Part shown: piece by piece, positions 41,624-49,977 of the stretch
Layout: every line of letters begins with the position of its first letter
Position numbering within the stretch: position 1 is the first letter of the stretch
Assembly (NCBI RefSeq): GCF_004959775.1
Contig: NZ_SJZG01000002.1
Span: 455,894 to 519,893 of the forward strand
Origin: Agromyces sp. H66
Lineage (GTDB): Bacteria; Actinomycetota; Actinomycetes; Actinomycetales; Microbacteriaceae
Length of the DNA: 64,000 nt
Reading direction: 5' to 3'
Program-made: the position numbers and the translations under genes
Notes under the pieces: model-generated
The model's database searches: none
Seen by the model: only the letters and a program-made list of their open reading frames with translations
What the model was told of the DNA's origin: nothing

Positions 41624-42349
41624 TCACTGTGCCGCATCCAGCTCGGTGCGCCGGGCGCGGCTTCGCTGCGCCAGCCACACGATGTCGCGGCCGAAGGATT
41701 CGACGAGCAGGGCGAGTGCGACTCCCACGAGCACGCCGGCGAACTCCGGGACGATGCCGGATGCCGCCACGGTCAACGCAATCCCCTGAACCGCCGTCAC
41801 GACCTTCCGCCAGTAGCGGGGCGGGAGCTGCCGGCGTAGCCGGGGCAGCATCCATCCCGCCGCGACGAAGACGTAGCGCATGAGTCCGATCGCCAGCACC
41901 CACGGACCCAGGCTCCGCGCCACGTACGCGCTGAGCACGAGGAGGAGGAACGCATCCACCTCCATGTCGAACCGAGCGCCGAGCTCGGTGACGGTGCGGG
42001 TGCGCCGCGCGACCCAGCCGTCCACCGCGTCCAGCGCGAGCGCCGGGACGGTGAGGCCGATCAGGAGCGGAACCGGAATCGGCTCGACGAACGAGGCGGC
42101 GACCAGTCCGGTGATGGCCGCGACGACAGCAGATCTGGTCGCGGTGACGATGTTCGCCCATCCGAAGCGTGCGGCATTCCGACGTCGCAGCGCCCGGAGC
42201 AGCAGCGCGGTGCTCGCCGTCAGATACGCGAACGCCGCAATGCCGCCGATCGCCGGCACGTCGCCGACGACCCAGATCGCCGACACGCCGGCCGCACCGA
42301 GTACGGCCGACCCGATCGGTGCGAGGTGAACCACATTGCCTGCCATCAC
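41624..42349 (-). CDS. CDP-alcohol phosphatidyltransferase
   Basis: 241 residues, five or six helices. DAVDGWVARRTRTVTELGARFDMEVDA fits the CDP-alcohol motif D-x2-DG-x2-AR-x8-G-x3-D-x3-D exactly (about residues 104-130). It joins a CDP-activated lipid to an alcohol, such as glycerol-phosphate or inositol phosphate. Start GTG 42349, with ATG 42346 just inside. It is divergent from the six-gene pterin/glycosyl cluster; a TATGCT box on the minus strand near 42381 may drive it. Confidence 0.9.
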   Translation of the reverse strand: MMAGNVVHLAPIGSAVLGAAGVSAIWVVGDVPAIGGIAAFAYLTASTALLLRALRRRNAARFGWANIVTATRSAVVAAITGLVAASFVEPIPVPLLIGLTVPALALDAVDGWVARRTRTVTELGARFDMEVDAFLLLVLSAYVARSLGPWVLAIGLMRYVFVAAGWMLPRLRRQLPPRYWRKVVTAVQGIALTVAASGIVPEFAGVLVGVALALLVESFGRDIVWLAQRSRARRTELDAAQ

Positions 42350-42399
42350 GTGTCCTTGTCATGGAGCATCTCACGGAGCATATTCGGGTAACGGGGGAC

Positions 42400-43416
42400 A
42401 TGACTGGAGGGTTCATCATCGAAGGAGAAACACCGTTGCCTGAGTCCGTGGCGTTCTGGATCGACGAGCCTGGCGTGGCGGCACTGCGCCGGCAGCCGAT
42501 CGCCGCTGCCGGTGACGGCGAGGTGCTCGTGCGCACCCGGTACACGGGCATCAGCCGCGGCACCGAGGCGTCGGTCTTCCTGGGCCGCGTGCCGGGCAGC
42601 GAGCACGAGCGGATGCGCGCGCCGTTCCAGGAGGGCGACTTCCCCGGACCGGTGAAGTACGGCTATCTCAACGTCGGGGTCGTCGAGCAGGGGCCCGACG
42701 CGCTCCGCGGCCGCACGGTCTTCTCGTTGTTCCCCCACCAGTCGGCCTTCGTCGTGCCCGCTGATGCCGTGGTGCCCGTCCCCCGCGGCGTGCCCGCGCG
42801 GCGTGCCGTGCTCGCCGGTGCGGTAGAGACGGCGGTCAACGTGCTGTGGGATACCGCCCCCCTGGTCGGAGACCGGGTCACGGTCGTGGGTGCCGGCATG
42901 ATCGGATGCTGCGTGGCACGACTTGCTCGCGGCATCCCCGGACTCGACGTCGTGCTCGTCGACGTGGACCCGTCGCGTCGCGCGGTCGCCGATCGGCTCG
43001 ACGTCGGCTTCGCCGAACCCGGCGATGCGCCCCTCGGCCGCGACCTGGTCATCAACACGAGCGGGTCGGAGGCGGGCCTGCAGCTCGCGCTCGCGTCCGT
43101 CGTGACCGACGGGGAGGTGATCGAGGCCAGCTGGTACGGCGACCGGCCCGTCACGCTCGCACTGGGCGCCGACTTCCACTCGCGCCGCCTGACCATCCGA
43201 TCGAGTCAGGTCGGCGCCGTGGCCGGGCGCCGACGAAGCACCCGGACGACTCGCGACCGGCTGGCGCTTGCGCTCGAGCTTCTGCAGGACCCGGCCTTCG
43301 ACGCACTGCTCACGGGCCACTCCCCGTGGGGCGACCTTCCCGCCGTGATGGCCGATCTCGCAACCGGGCGGAGCACTGCGCTCTGCCACACGATCGATTG
43401 GACGGATGCCTCGTGA
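42400..43416 (+). CDS. MDR-family dehydrogenase (zinc-binding dehydrogenase-like)
   Basis: 338 residues: GroES-like N-terminal domain with the [15 protein letters not shown] motif in place of the usual catalytic Cys (CGSD), so the zinc site is altered; Rossmann fold [38 protein letters not shown] (about 165-202). It resembles a subset of MDR proteins that act on pathway intermediates (BchC-like). First gene of the operon; ATG 42400 chosen, though upstream ATG 42361 or TTG 42436 (GGAG eight bases upstream) are possible. The stop overlaps the next gene's GTG (GTGA). Confidence 0.8.
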   Translation: MTGGFIIEGETPLPESVAFWIDEPGVAALRRQPIAAAGDGEVLVRTRYTGISRGTEASVFLGRVPGSEHERMRAPFQEGDFPGPVKYGYLNVGVVEQGPDALRGRTVFSLFPHQSAFVVPADAVVPVPRGVPARRAVLAGAVETAVNVLWDTAPLVGDRVTVVGAGMIGCCVARLARGIPGLDVVLVDVDPSRRAVADRLDVGFAEPGDAPLGRDLVINTSGSEAGLQLALASVVTDGEVIEASWYGDRPVTLALGADFHSRRLTIRSSQVGAVAGRRRSTRTTRDRLALALELLQDPAFDALLTGHSPWGDLPAVMADLATGRSTALCHTIDWTDAS

Positions 43417-43814
43417 CCTTCACCGTGACCGTGCGAGACCACATGATGGTCGCCCACAGCTTCTCCGGAGAGACCTTCGGCCCGGCGCAGCGCCTGCACG
43501 GGGCGACCTTCGTCGTCGACGCGTCGTTCCGTGCGGGCGAACTCGACACCGACGGCGTGGTCATCGACATCGGGCTCGCGTCCGAGGCGCTTGCTGAGAT
43601 CACCGGCTCCCTGACCTACCGCAACCTGGACGACGAACCGGAGTTCGCCGGCATGAACACCACGACCGAACGGATGTGCCAGGTCATCGCCGACCGACTC
43701 GCCGAGCGTGCCGCAGATGGACGGCTCGGGTCAGCCGGCGCGCGACTCTCGTCGATCGAGGTCACCCTGCACGAGTCGCACATCGCGTGGGCGAGCTACG
43801 AGCGGAGCCTGTGA
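43413..43814 (+). CDS. 6-carboxytetrahydropterin synthase (QueD/PTPS)-like protein, degenerate active site
   Basis: 133 residues of the PTPS/QueD fold. The normal motif CxxxHGH reads AQRLHGATF here: the catalytic Cys is Ala, and the second zinc His of HGH is Ala. The first His (VAHSF), one His of HGH and the late HESHIAW Glu/His remain. It may therefore catalyse a different step on a pterin or pyrimidine, or act as a non-catalytic binder. Start GTG overlaps the dehydrogenase stop by four bases. A 3-bp gap precedes the glycosyltransferase. Confidence 0.82.
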   Translation: MTFTVTVRDHMMVAHSFSGETFGPAQRLHGATFVVDASFRAGELDTDGVVIDIGLASEALAEITGSLTYRNLDDEPEFAGMNTTTERMCQVIADRLAERAADGRLGSAGARLSSIEVTLHESHIAWASYERSL

Positions 43815-43817
43815 CGG

Positions 43818-44900
43818 ATGATGAACGCGACCGTGCACTTCATCGTCCCCGACTCCGTCGACGACGATGAGCGCGTCAGCGGTGGCAACGTCTACGATCG
43901 GCGCCTCACGGGAGCCCTGCGAGTGCGAGGTCTGGACGTGCGATTGGTGCCCGTCGCGGAGGGGCGCGTGAACGACGTGGCGCTCGCGCTGTCGGTGCTC
44001 CCCCGCAACGCCCTCGTGCTGGTCGACGGCCTGATCGCGGTGGCGGCATCGCGGGTGCTGCGTGCGCATTCGGCGCGTCTTCGCATCGTCGTGCTGGCGC
44101 ACATGGTCGCCAGCGCCCTGCCGGTGATGCACGACGACAAGCGAACGGCCGAACGCGAGCGCGAGTCCCTGCACGCCGCCCGCCGCGTGATCACGACGAG
44201 CGAGTGGACCCGGTCCGAACTCGTCGCGCGCGCCTACGTCGAGCCCGAGCGGATCGCGGTGGCTCATCCGGGCACGGACGCGGTGCCCGCGGCATCCGGA
44301 TCCCGATCGGGTGGACGCCTGCTCTGCGTCGGCGCGGTCGCGCCGCACAAGGGGCAGGACATGCTCGTCGAGGCGCTCGCGGGAATGACCGACCTGCCCG
44401 ATTGGTCCTGCTCGATCGTGGGCTCGCTCGACGTCGACCGGGAGTTCGCGGCCCGCACGACCGCCACGATCCGATCCACCGGGCTCACGGAGCGCGTCGA
44501 GCTCACGGGGGTGCTCACGGGCCGGCGGCTCGCGGACGCGTACCAGGCCGCCGACCTCGTGGTCGTGCCCTCGCGGGCGGAGAGCTACGGCATGGTCGTC
44601 GCCGAGGCGCTCGCTCGGGGCATCCCCGTCGTGGCCGCGCGCGTGGGCGGGGTGCCGGAGGCGATCGCCGGGAGCCGTGCAGCCATCCTCACGCCGCCCG
44701 ACGACCCGGTGGCGTTGCGTGCCGTCCTGCGACGGTGGTCGGAAGATCCCGGGTGGCGTGCGGGGCTGGGGGCGGAGGCACTGCGCTCGCGCACGGTCAC
44801 TCGAGCCTGGGACGAGACCGCGTGGATCGTCGCCACGGTGCTGAGCGAGGTCGGTCCGGAGTCGGCCGTGATCGGATCAGAAGGGCTGGGCGTCCGATGA
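43818..44900 (+). CDS. GT4-family glycosyltransferase
   Basis: 360 residues, GT-B fold: SGGNVYDRRLTGALRVRGLDVRLVPVAEG (N-terminal acceptor region), LLCVGAVAPHKGQDMLVEALAGM (start of C-terminal domain, about 172-194), and the donor-binding VVVPSRAESYGMVVAEALARGIPVVAARVGGVPEAI (about 252-287, with the E-x7-E motif). It transfers a sugar from a nucleotide-sugar to the pathway's intermediate. Coupled to the methyltransferase (ATGA). Confidence 0.9.
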   Translation: MMNATVHFIVPDSVDDDERVSGGNVYDRRLTGALRVRGLDVRLVPVAEGRVNDVALALSVLPRNALVLVDGLIAVAASRVLRAHSARLRIVVLAHMVASALPVMHDDKRTAERERESLHAARRVITTSEWTRSELVARAYVEPERIAVAHPGTDAVPAASGSRSGGRLLCVGAVAPHKGQDMLVEALAGMTDLPDWSCSIVGSLDVDREFAARTTATIRSTGLTERVELTGVLTGRRLADAYQAADLVVVPSRAESYGMVVAEALARGIPVVAARVGGVPEAIAGSRAAILTPPDDPVALRAVLRRWSEDPGWRAGLGAEALRSRTVTRAWDETAWIVATVLSEVGPESAVIGSEGLGVR

Positions 44901-45715
44901 GCGAGATCATCGAGGTCAGCAGCGACTGGCTGGCGCTTCGCGAACAGGAGGATGCACGCGCCCGATCGCGCCGGCTCGCCCGCGACGCAGCCGGCAGGCT
45001 CGGATCGGGCCCGATCGTGATCCACGACCTGGGAAGCGGCACGGGCTCCATGATGAGATGGCTGGCGCCGCTCCTGCCCGGTCCGCAGACCTGGGTCCTG
45101 CACGACTGGAATGCGGACCTCGTCGAACGCGCGGCGGAAAGTGCTGTGCCGGTCGATCAGGAAGGACGAGCGGTCACCGTGCGCACCCGCACCGGGCAGC
45201 TCGCGCGGCTCGGGTCCGACGATCTCGAGGATGCGTCGCTCGTGACGGCATCCGCATTGCTCGACGTGCTGACCGCGGAGGAGGTGCGCGCCGTCGTGCA
45301 GGCCTGCGTCGATGCCGGCTGTCCCGCGCTGTTCAGCCTGAGCGTGACCGGCGAGGTACGCCTCGATCCGCGCGATTCTCGCGACGACCTGATCCAGGCC
45401 GCCTTCAACGAACACCAGCGGCGCCGTGTGGGCGAGCGCCGGCTCCTGGGGCCGTCGGGCGGAGCGTTCACGCACCGTCTGTTCCTCGAGGCCGGCTGGA
45501 ACGTCCGGGCGGCCGCCACCTCCTGGCGACTCGGCGATCACGATCCTCGGCTGCTCGAGCAGTGGTTCGACGGATGGCTCGGGGCGGCACTCGAGCAGCG
45601 TGCCGACCTGCGGGGCGAGGGTGCCGGATACCGTGCGTCGCGTTCGTCGCAGCTGCAGCATGGTTCACTCTCGGCCGTCGTCGTGCACACCGACCTGTTG
45701 GCGTGGCCAAGATGA
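44897..45715 (+). CDS. Class I SAM-dependent methyltransferase
   Basis: 272 residues: IVIHDLGSGTGSMMRWLAPLLPGPQTWVLHDWNADLVERA (about 40-79) is the SAM core; LEDASLVTASALLDVLTAEEV follows. C-terminal SLSAVVVHTDLLAWPR. ATG overlaps the GT4 stop by four bases, and its stop overlaps the membrane gene ATG. It probably methylates an intermediate of the same pathway. Confidence 0.88.
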   Translation: MSEIIEVSSDWLALREQEDARARSRRLARDAAGRLGSGPIVIHDLGSGTGSMMRWLAPLLPGPQTWVLHDWNADLVERAAESAVPVDQEGRAVTVRTRTGQLARLGSDDLEDASLVTASALLDVLTAEEVRAVVQACVDAGCPALFSLSVTGEVRLDPRDSRDDLIQAAFNEHQRRRVGERRLLGPSGGAFTHRLFLEAGWNVRAAATSWRLGDHDPRLLEQWFDGWLGAALEQRADLRGEGAGYRASRSSQLQHGSLSAVVVHTDLLAWPR

Positions 45716-46710
45716 GCGCGACGTTGAACGCACGGGTACGCTCGGTCGTGTCATCGACGTGGTTCCGCGTCGCCGCTCGCTCGCTCGTCGGCCTCGGCCT
45801 GCTGATCGCGGTCGTCGTCCAGGTCGGCTCCGGGCCGTTCCTGCGCGGCCTCTCCAGTGTCGATCTCCGCGTGATCGCCGCCGCGCTCGCGCTCTCGGCC
45901 GCTGCCACGGTCGCGGCGGCGTGGCGGTGGAGCGTGATCGCCGAGCGACTCGGCGTCGGCCTCCGGTTGCCCGACGCCATCGGACGGTACTACCGGTCGC
46001 AGCTGCTCAACACCCTGCTTCCAGGCGGCGTGCTCGGCGACGTCGAGCGAGCCGTCACGCAGGGACGCGACTCGGGAAGCGTGCCGCAGGCCGCCCGCGC
46101 CGTCGTCATCGAGCGCACCGTGGGGCAGGTGGTGCAGGTCGCACTTGCGGTCGTCATCCTCGCGTGGTTCGGCTCGGAGTACGAGGGAGTGCTGCTCTCA
46201 GCGCTCGGCATCGGGCTCACGGTGCTCGTGCTCGCCGCGCTCGCGACGGCCGCGGCGAGCGCGCGAGTGCGGCGCGCGCTGCGACGTGAGCTCGACGAGC
46301 TCTCGGCCGGCGTGGGATCGCCTGGTGCGTTCGTGCGCGTCGTCACCGCCTCGATCGTGGTGGTCGGATGCCACGTCGCGACCCTCGGCGTTGCCGTCGC
46401 CGCAGTCGGGGCGAGCGTTCCGCCGCTCCGCCTCGCCGCCCTCGCGCTCGTCGTGCTGCTCGCCGGGTCCATCCCGCTGAACATCGGCGGCTGGGGTCCG
46501 CGCGAGGGGGTCGCCGGCTGGACGTTCGCCGTCGCCGGCCTCGGCGCGTCCACGGGGGTCGCGGCATCCGCCCTCTTCGGCGTGCTCGCGATGATCGGCG
46601 TCGTCCCGGGCCTCGTCCTCGCCGTGACGGCCACTGTTCGCCGCACTCGAAGCTCCGCACCGGCACCTGCTGTGCTTCTCGCCTGCGCTGACGGGAAGAT
46701 GGGAACGTGA
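45712..46710 (+). CDS. UPF0104/lysylphosphatidylglycerol synthase-type membrane protein
   Basis: 332 residues with about eight transmembrane helices of the UPF0104/flippase-like family: WFRVAARSLVGLGLLIAVVVQVGSGPFL, YRSQLLNTLLPGGVLGDVERAVTQGRDSGSVPQAARAVVIERTVGQ (family motifs about 92-137) and SIPLNIGGWGPREGVAGWTFAVAGL (about 252-276). Such proteins often flip or position lipid-linked molecules. Start overlaps the methyltransferase stop; its stop overlaps the reductase GTG. Confidence 0.88.
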   Translation: MSATLNARVRSVVSSTWFRVAARSLVGLGLLIAVVVQVGSGPFLRGLSSVDLRVIAAALALSAAATVAAAWRWSVIAERLGVGLRLPDAIGRYYRSQLLNTLLPGGVLGDVERAVTQGRDSGSVPQAARAVVIERTVGQVVQVALAVVILAWFGSEYEGVLLSALGIGLTVLVLAALATAAASARVRRALRRELDELSAGVGSPGAFVRVVTASIVVVGCHVATLGVAVAAVGASVPPLRLAALALVVLLAGSIPLNIGGWGPREGVAGWTFAVAGLGASTGVAASALFGVLAMIGVVPGLVLAVTATVRRTRSSAPAPAVLLACADGKMGT

Positions 46711-47405
46711 TCGACCGGCCGTACGTGATCCTGAACGCCGCGATGTCCATCGACGGGTACCTCGACACTGCGTCGCCGCCGCGCCTCGCGCTCTCGAACG
46801 AGGAGGACTTCGATCGGGTCGACGAGGTTCGGGCGCAGAGCGACGCCATCCTGGTCGGAGCACGTACTGTGCGCCTCGACAACCCGAGGCTGCTGGTGCG
46901 GAACGAGGAGCGACGGATTCGACGCGAGGCCGAGGGCCTGCCGCCGTCGCCCTGGAAGGTGACCGTGACCTCGACCGGTGACCTCGATCCGCGGTCCCGG
47001 TTCTTCACCTCAGGACGCACGACGAAGCTGGTCTACTGCCCCCGACCCGCGGTGCGAGGCATCCGCGACCGCCTCGGTGATCGAGCGACCGTCGTCGGGC
47101 TGGGCGACGAAGTCGACATGGCCGCGCTCGTCGGCGAACTGGGTGACCGGGGCGTGCGCACGCTTCTCGTCGAAGGCGGCGGAACCTTGATCACGCAGTT
47201 CCTGGCGTCGGACCTCGTCGATGAACTCCAACTGGCGATCGCGCCGTTCTTCGTCGGCGACCCGCAAGCACCCCGGTTGATCGGCGACGGCAGGTTCCCC
47301 TGGAATCCCGACCGCCACGCGCCCCTCGCCGAGACCCGTCAGGTCGGCGACATGGTGTTGCTCAGGTACGCGCTGTCGGAGCGGTGCGTCGACTCGTTCC
47401 CCTAG
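46707..47405 (+). CDS. RibD C-terminal-type reductase (pyrimidine/dihydrofolate reductase family)
   Basis: 232 residues: RPYVILNAAMSIDGYLDT (N-terminal strand and substrate motif), DAILVGARTVRLDNPRLLVR (NADPH binding), and VRTLLVEGGGTLITQFLASDLVDELQLAIAPFFVGD (about 153-188), the RibD_C / diaminohydroxyphosphoribosyl-aminopyrimidine reductase core. It reduces a ribosylaminopyrimidine or related pterin intermediate. Last gene of the six-gene operon, start GTG 46707 overlaps the membrane gene stop. Convergent with the next gene by a 4-bp overlap. Confidence 0.9.
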   Translation: MIDRPYVILNAAMSIDGYLDTASPPRLALSNEEDFDRVDEVRAQSDAILVGARTVRLDNPRLLVRNEERRIRREAEGLPPSPWKVTVTSTGDLDPRSRFFTSGRTTKLVYCPRPAVRGIRDRLGDRATVVGLGDEVDMAALVGELGDRGVRTLLVEGGGTLITQFLASDLVDELQLAIAPFFVGDPQAPRLIGDGRFPWNPDRHAPLAETRQVGDMVLLRYALSERCVDSFP

Positions 47406-47677
47406 GTCGGGTTCGTGACGAGAGCAACGACAGCGAAGACGAGCCGGGTGAGTCCCACGATGACGACGATGGTTGCCATCGCAGTGAACCCGACGGCACC
47501 GACCCGGATGTTGGCGCGTTTGTACATCCGGCGTGCCGCACGGCGGCCGTAGAGGGAAGCCCCTCGGGCCTCGAAGAACTCCGTTGCGGCGTCGAGGTGC
47601 CGCAGGATGTGGAGACCAAGAGCGACCAAGCCGGAACTCACGACGACGAAGATCACCAGCCCGACGATCTTGTCCAC
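47402..47677 (-). CDS. Small membrane protein of unknown function
   Basis: 91 residues with two helices (IVGLVIFVVVSSGLVALGLHIL near the N-terminus and VGFTAMATIVVIVGLTRLVFAVVALVT at the C-terminus) joined by a basic loop (GRRAARRMYKRANI). GTG start 47677 with AAAGGA upstream. Not recognised. Stop overlaps the convergent reductase. Confidence 0.72.
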   Translation of the reverse strand: MDKIVGLVIFVVVSSGLVALGLHILRHLDAATEFFEARGASLYGRRAARRMYKRANIRVGAVGFTAMATIVVIVGLTRLVFAVVALVTNPT

Positions 47678-47755
47678 GCGGTCGTCCTTTCAGCCGAACG
47701 AGCAACACGATGATCGCTGCCGAAGCCCGTCGGCGCGCCGGCCCCGAGTGCGACT

Positions 47756-47792
47756 CAGGGGTCGCTCCCGAGACTCTCGGAAACGACCCCTG
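47756..47792 (-). terminator. Hairpin downstream of tRNA-Pro
   Basis: CAGGGGTCG and CGACCCCTG (9-bp perfect outer arms) enclosing a second CCGAGA/TCTCGG stem. It lies 18 bp after the tRNA's 3' end on the minus strand. Confidence 0.6.
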
Positions 47793-47809
47793 GTCGGCGA
47801 CTTTCTCAG

Positions 47810-47883
47810 TCGGGATGACAGGATTTGAACCTGCGACCCCCTGACCCCCAGTCAGGTGCGCTACCAAGCTGCGCCACATCCCG
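47810..47883 (-). tRNA. tRNA-Pro (anticodon GGG)
   Basis: Folds to a standard cloverleaf: acceptor CGGGATG pairs with CATCCCG (47811-47817 on the plus strand), D-arm GCGC/GCGC, anticodon stem CCTGA/TCAGG with a loop CTGGGGG (anticodon GGG, which decodes CCC/CCU), T-arm GCAGG/CCTGT with TTCAAAT loop, discriminator A. CCA is not encoded. Confidence 0.95.
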
Positions 47884-47955
47884 ATGCCATCCGATTCCTC
47901 GGAAGACAACTTGACCATCATAGCGGCATCCGCGGGCCGACTCGCGCACACCGGC

Positions 47956-48020
47956 GGGTTTCGAGACGCTCGCTTCGCTCGCTCCTCAACCCGCGGCTGA
48001 GCTCGCTCCTCAACCCACGA
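47956..48020. repeat. Intergenic repeat with two GCTCGCTCCTCAACCC units
   Basis: GCTCGCTCCTCAACCCGCGG at 47977-47996 and GCTCGCTCCTCAACCCACGA at 48001-48020 are 24 bp apart, preceded by GGGTTTCGAGACGCTCGC. It resembles a dispersed intergenic element common in Microbacteriaceae, judging from memory of related genomes. The rest of the 47884-48054 gap shows nothing else. Confidence 0.5.
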
Positions 48021-48054
48021 CTGGGCTCGACTCGCGGCGGATTCATGCACAGCC

Positions 48055-48086
48055 CCTATGCGGCGCATAGGTTCGCGCCGTAGGCT
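48055..48086 (+). promoter_or_regulatory. Palindrome and -10 box for the gene at 48160
   Basis: CCTATGC-GGC-GCATAGG (48055-48071) is a perfect 7-bp inverted repeat, ten bases before TAGGCT (48081-48086), a -10 box. The palindrome covers the -35 region, so it may be an operator. A leader of about 65 nt would lead to TTG 48160. Confidence 0.4.
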
Positions 48087-48159
48087 CACGGGTGCCGATT
48101 GCGGCCCTACCCGCACTGCCCGCGCAGCGCTGCCAGCACGAATCCAACCAGGAGGAACC

Positions 48160-48630
48160 TTGTCGAACGCCATCACGCGCCGCCCCACCCTGAACATCCC
48201 GATCATCGTGCTGTGGGTCGTCTCGGTGGGCGTCGGCCTGTTCGGGTACATCTTCCTGCAGGGCGGCAACGCCGCCCAGGCGGACTTCTACAACACGGGC
48301 GGCGACGACTACCTCGAGTACCTCAACCTGCAGACGCAGAGCACCATCGGCGGGATGCTCCTGACCGCTGGCATCGTCGGCGTCTTCATCGCCCTCGCGA
48401 CCCACGCGCGCAACTGGGCGGCCGCGAACGTCGCCGCGAGCCAGGCGGAGATCGACGAACTCTACGCCCGTGTGCTCGACGACGAGGAGGACGGCGACGA
48501 CGGCTTCGAGTCCACCGGGCTGGGCGCCCGCGACGAGGAGACGGTCGCCGCCGAGGCGCCCGAACCCGTCGAGGCCGAGCCGACCGCACCTGAGGCCGAC
48601 GGTCCGAAGGACCCGACCGACCGCGCCTGA
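48160..48630 (+). CDS. Membrane protein with acidic C-terminal tail, function unknown
   Basis: 156 residues from TTG 48160 (AGGAGG at 48150-48155). Two helices (NIPIIVLWVVSVGVGLFGYIFL, about 12-33, and STIGGMLLTAGIVGVFIALATHA, about 62-84), a central region DELYARVLDDEEDGDDG and a long acidic/Ala/Pro tail. No motifs recognised. A tandem repeat at 48644 follows the stop. Confidence 0.75.
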   Translation: MSNAITRRPTLNIPIIVLWVVSVGVGLFGYIFLQGGNAAQADFYNTGGDDYLEYLNLQTQSTIGGMLLTAGIVGVFIALATHARNWAAANVAASQAEIDELYARVLDDEEDGDDGFESTGLGARDEETVAAEAPEPVEAEPTAPEADGPKDPTDRA

Positions 48631-48643
48631 GCCACCGCGCCTG

Positions 48644-48697
48644 ACGCGACCCGCGGCCACGCCACGCGACCCGCGGCCACGCCACGCGACCTGCGGG
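48644..48697. repeat. 20-bp tandem repeat
   Basis: ACGCGACCCGCGGCCACGCC occurs twice exactly (48644-48663, 48664-48683) with a partial third copy, between a membrane protein gene and the convergent PH-domain gene. GC-rich with internal hairpin potential; perhaps a terminator remnant. Confidence 0.55.
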
Positions 48698-48700
48698 CGC

Positions 48701-49381
48701 TCAGAGGTGCTTCCGCACCTCGTCCATGAACGCCCGCGGGTCGTCGACCCAGATGCGCACTCCCGTGATGGTCTGCTCGCCGCCGTTCGCTCCCCCACCC
48801 GGCAGTCGCACGGCGATCGGTCGCTCGAGCTCGATCTCGATATCGGTCGCGTCCTGCATGCGGTAGACGAGGGTGCGCGACGCATCCAACCCCTCCTGAT
48901 CCTGCCGAACGGTCTCGTCGAACCGCGGTGACTTCGGCTCGTCGACACGCCGCCGGTGCTCGACCGAGGCGATGTCGTCCCAGCTGAACGGCAGGTCGAC
49001 CTCGAGTCCGTGCCGCACGCGGATGCCGTCGGGGCCGACCGTGTGCGGCCGCATCAGGTATGCGCACAGGAGCCCGAACATCCAGGTCACACCCCAGATT
49101 CCGAGCACGAGGAACGCGATGCGCACAGCCGGCCACCGGTGCACGATGAGGTCGACGATCGGGATCTCGACCGCCGACAGCCCGATGAAGATGATGAGCA
49201 CCGTCAGCACGGGCTTGTGGTAGCCGAACCCCGCCGCACCCGGTGCGATCGCCGGTCGCCGGGCGATGAACCGGCCGATGCTCGCGTAGATCCTGAGTTC
49301 GAGCATCAGCGCACGCGTCACCAAGATCCAGCCGCGTCGCCAGACGGATGCCTCCCGCCGGGCCTCCACCTCCACGCTCAT
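48701..49381 (-). CDS. Membrane protein with PH-like domain
   Basis: 226 residues: three transmembrane helices in the first 110 residues (VLTVLIIFIGLSAVEIPIVDLIV, AFLVLGIWGVTWMFGLLCAYLM), then a soluble beta-rich domain (VGPDGIRVRHGLEVDLPFSWDDIASVEHRRR and IEIELERPIAVRLPGG) typical of bacterial PH/YdbS-like proteins. Overlaps the MarR gene by ATGA at its start. The two form one operon, with MarR controlling both. Confidence 0.8.
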   Translation of the reverse strand: MSVEVEARREASVWRRGWILVTRALMLELRIYASIGRFIARRPAIAPGAAGFGYHKPVLTVLIIFIGLSAVEIPIVDLIVHRWPAVRIAFLVLGIWGVTWMFGLLCAYLMRPHTVGPDGIRVRHGLEVDLPFSWDDIASVEHRRRVDEPKSPRFDETVRQDQEGLDASRTLVYRMQDATDIEIELERPIAVRLPGGGANGGEQTITGVRIWVDDPRAFMDEVRKHL

Positions 49382-49851
49382 GCCGAGGACTCCGCACGGT
49401 CGGCGCGACGCGCCTCGTCGTCGGCCACGAGCGCCCGCAGGCGCGCGGCGATCGCATCGACGCCGCGTTCGAGCGCGGGCCGGTCGGCCGGCGCCACCGC
49501 GCCGAGGAGCTCCGCCGAGATCTCGGCATGCTCACGCTGCATCCGCTCCATCATGCGCCGAGCGGATGCCGCGAGCGACACGATCGTGGCACGCCGGTCG
49601 GTGGGGTGCGGCGAGCGGGTGACGAAGCCGCCCGCCTCGAGCGCGTCGACGAGCCCGGTGATGTTGCGCGGGCTGACACCGAGCCGCGTCGCGAGCGCCT
49701 GCTGCGTCGAGGGCCCCTCGTGCTGCAGGTCCCAGAGCAGTCGGACGCGCGCGGCGGAGAGCGGCGTGCCGTCGAACGCGCGCGCCATGTCCTTCTGGAA
49801 GAGCTCGCTGATCTCGAGGAGTCGGTCGAGCACGGTGATCTCGGTTGACAT
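49378..49851 (-). CDS. MarR-family transcriptional regulator
   Basis: 157 residues with a winged HTH: VRLLWDLQHEGPSTQQALATRLGVSPRNITGLVDALEAGGFVTRSPHPTDRRATIVSLAASARRMMERM. The wing DRRAT motif and C-terminal dimer helix are clear. Leaderless start: TAGCAT six bases before ATG 49851, overlapping the palindrome at 49856. Coupled to the membrane protein at 48701. Confidence 0.92.
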   Translation of the reverse strand: MSTEITVLDRLLEISELFQKDMARAFDGTPLSAARVRLLWDLQHEGPSTQQALATRLGVSPRNITGLVDALEAGGFVTRSPHPTDRRATIVSLAASARRMMERMQREHAEISAELLGAVAPADRPALERGVDAIAARLRALVADDEARRADRAESSA

Positions 49852-49855
49852 ATGC

Positions 49856-49871
49856 TGATGCTACTACATCA
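49856..49871. promoter_or_regulatory. MarR operator-like palindrome
   Basis: TGATG-CTACTA-CATCA, overlapping the -10 box (TAGCAT on the minus strand) of marR. Typical place and size for autorepression by a MarR protein. Confidence 0.5.
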
Positions 49872-49977
49872 TTACCTCACTTCATGATCAGCAGGCGTCC
49901 CCGCCGGACGGCACGCCGGGCTCGTAGGCTGGCCGTGTTCCGATGAAGATGTCGGCACTGCACGCTAACGTGGCGGC

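Noticed and set aside
47956..48020. Repeat with GCTCGCTCCTCAACCC units considered as a CRISPR or attachment site
   Set aside because: Only two units, 24 bp apart, inside an intergenic repeat; no spacers and no integrase nearby.
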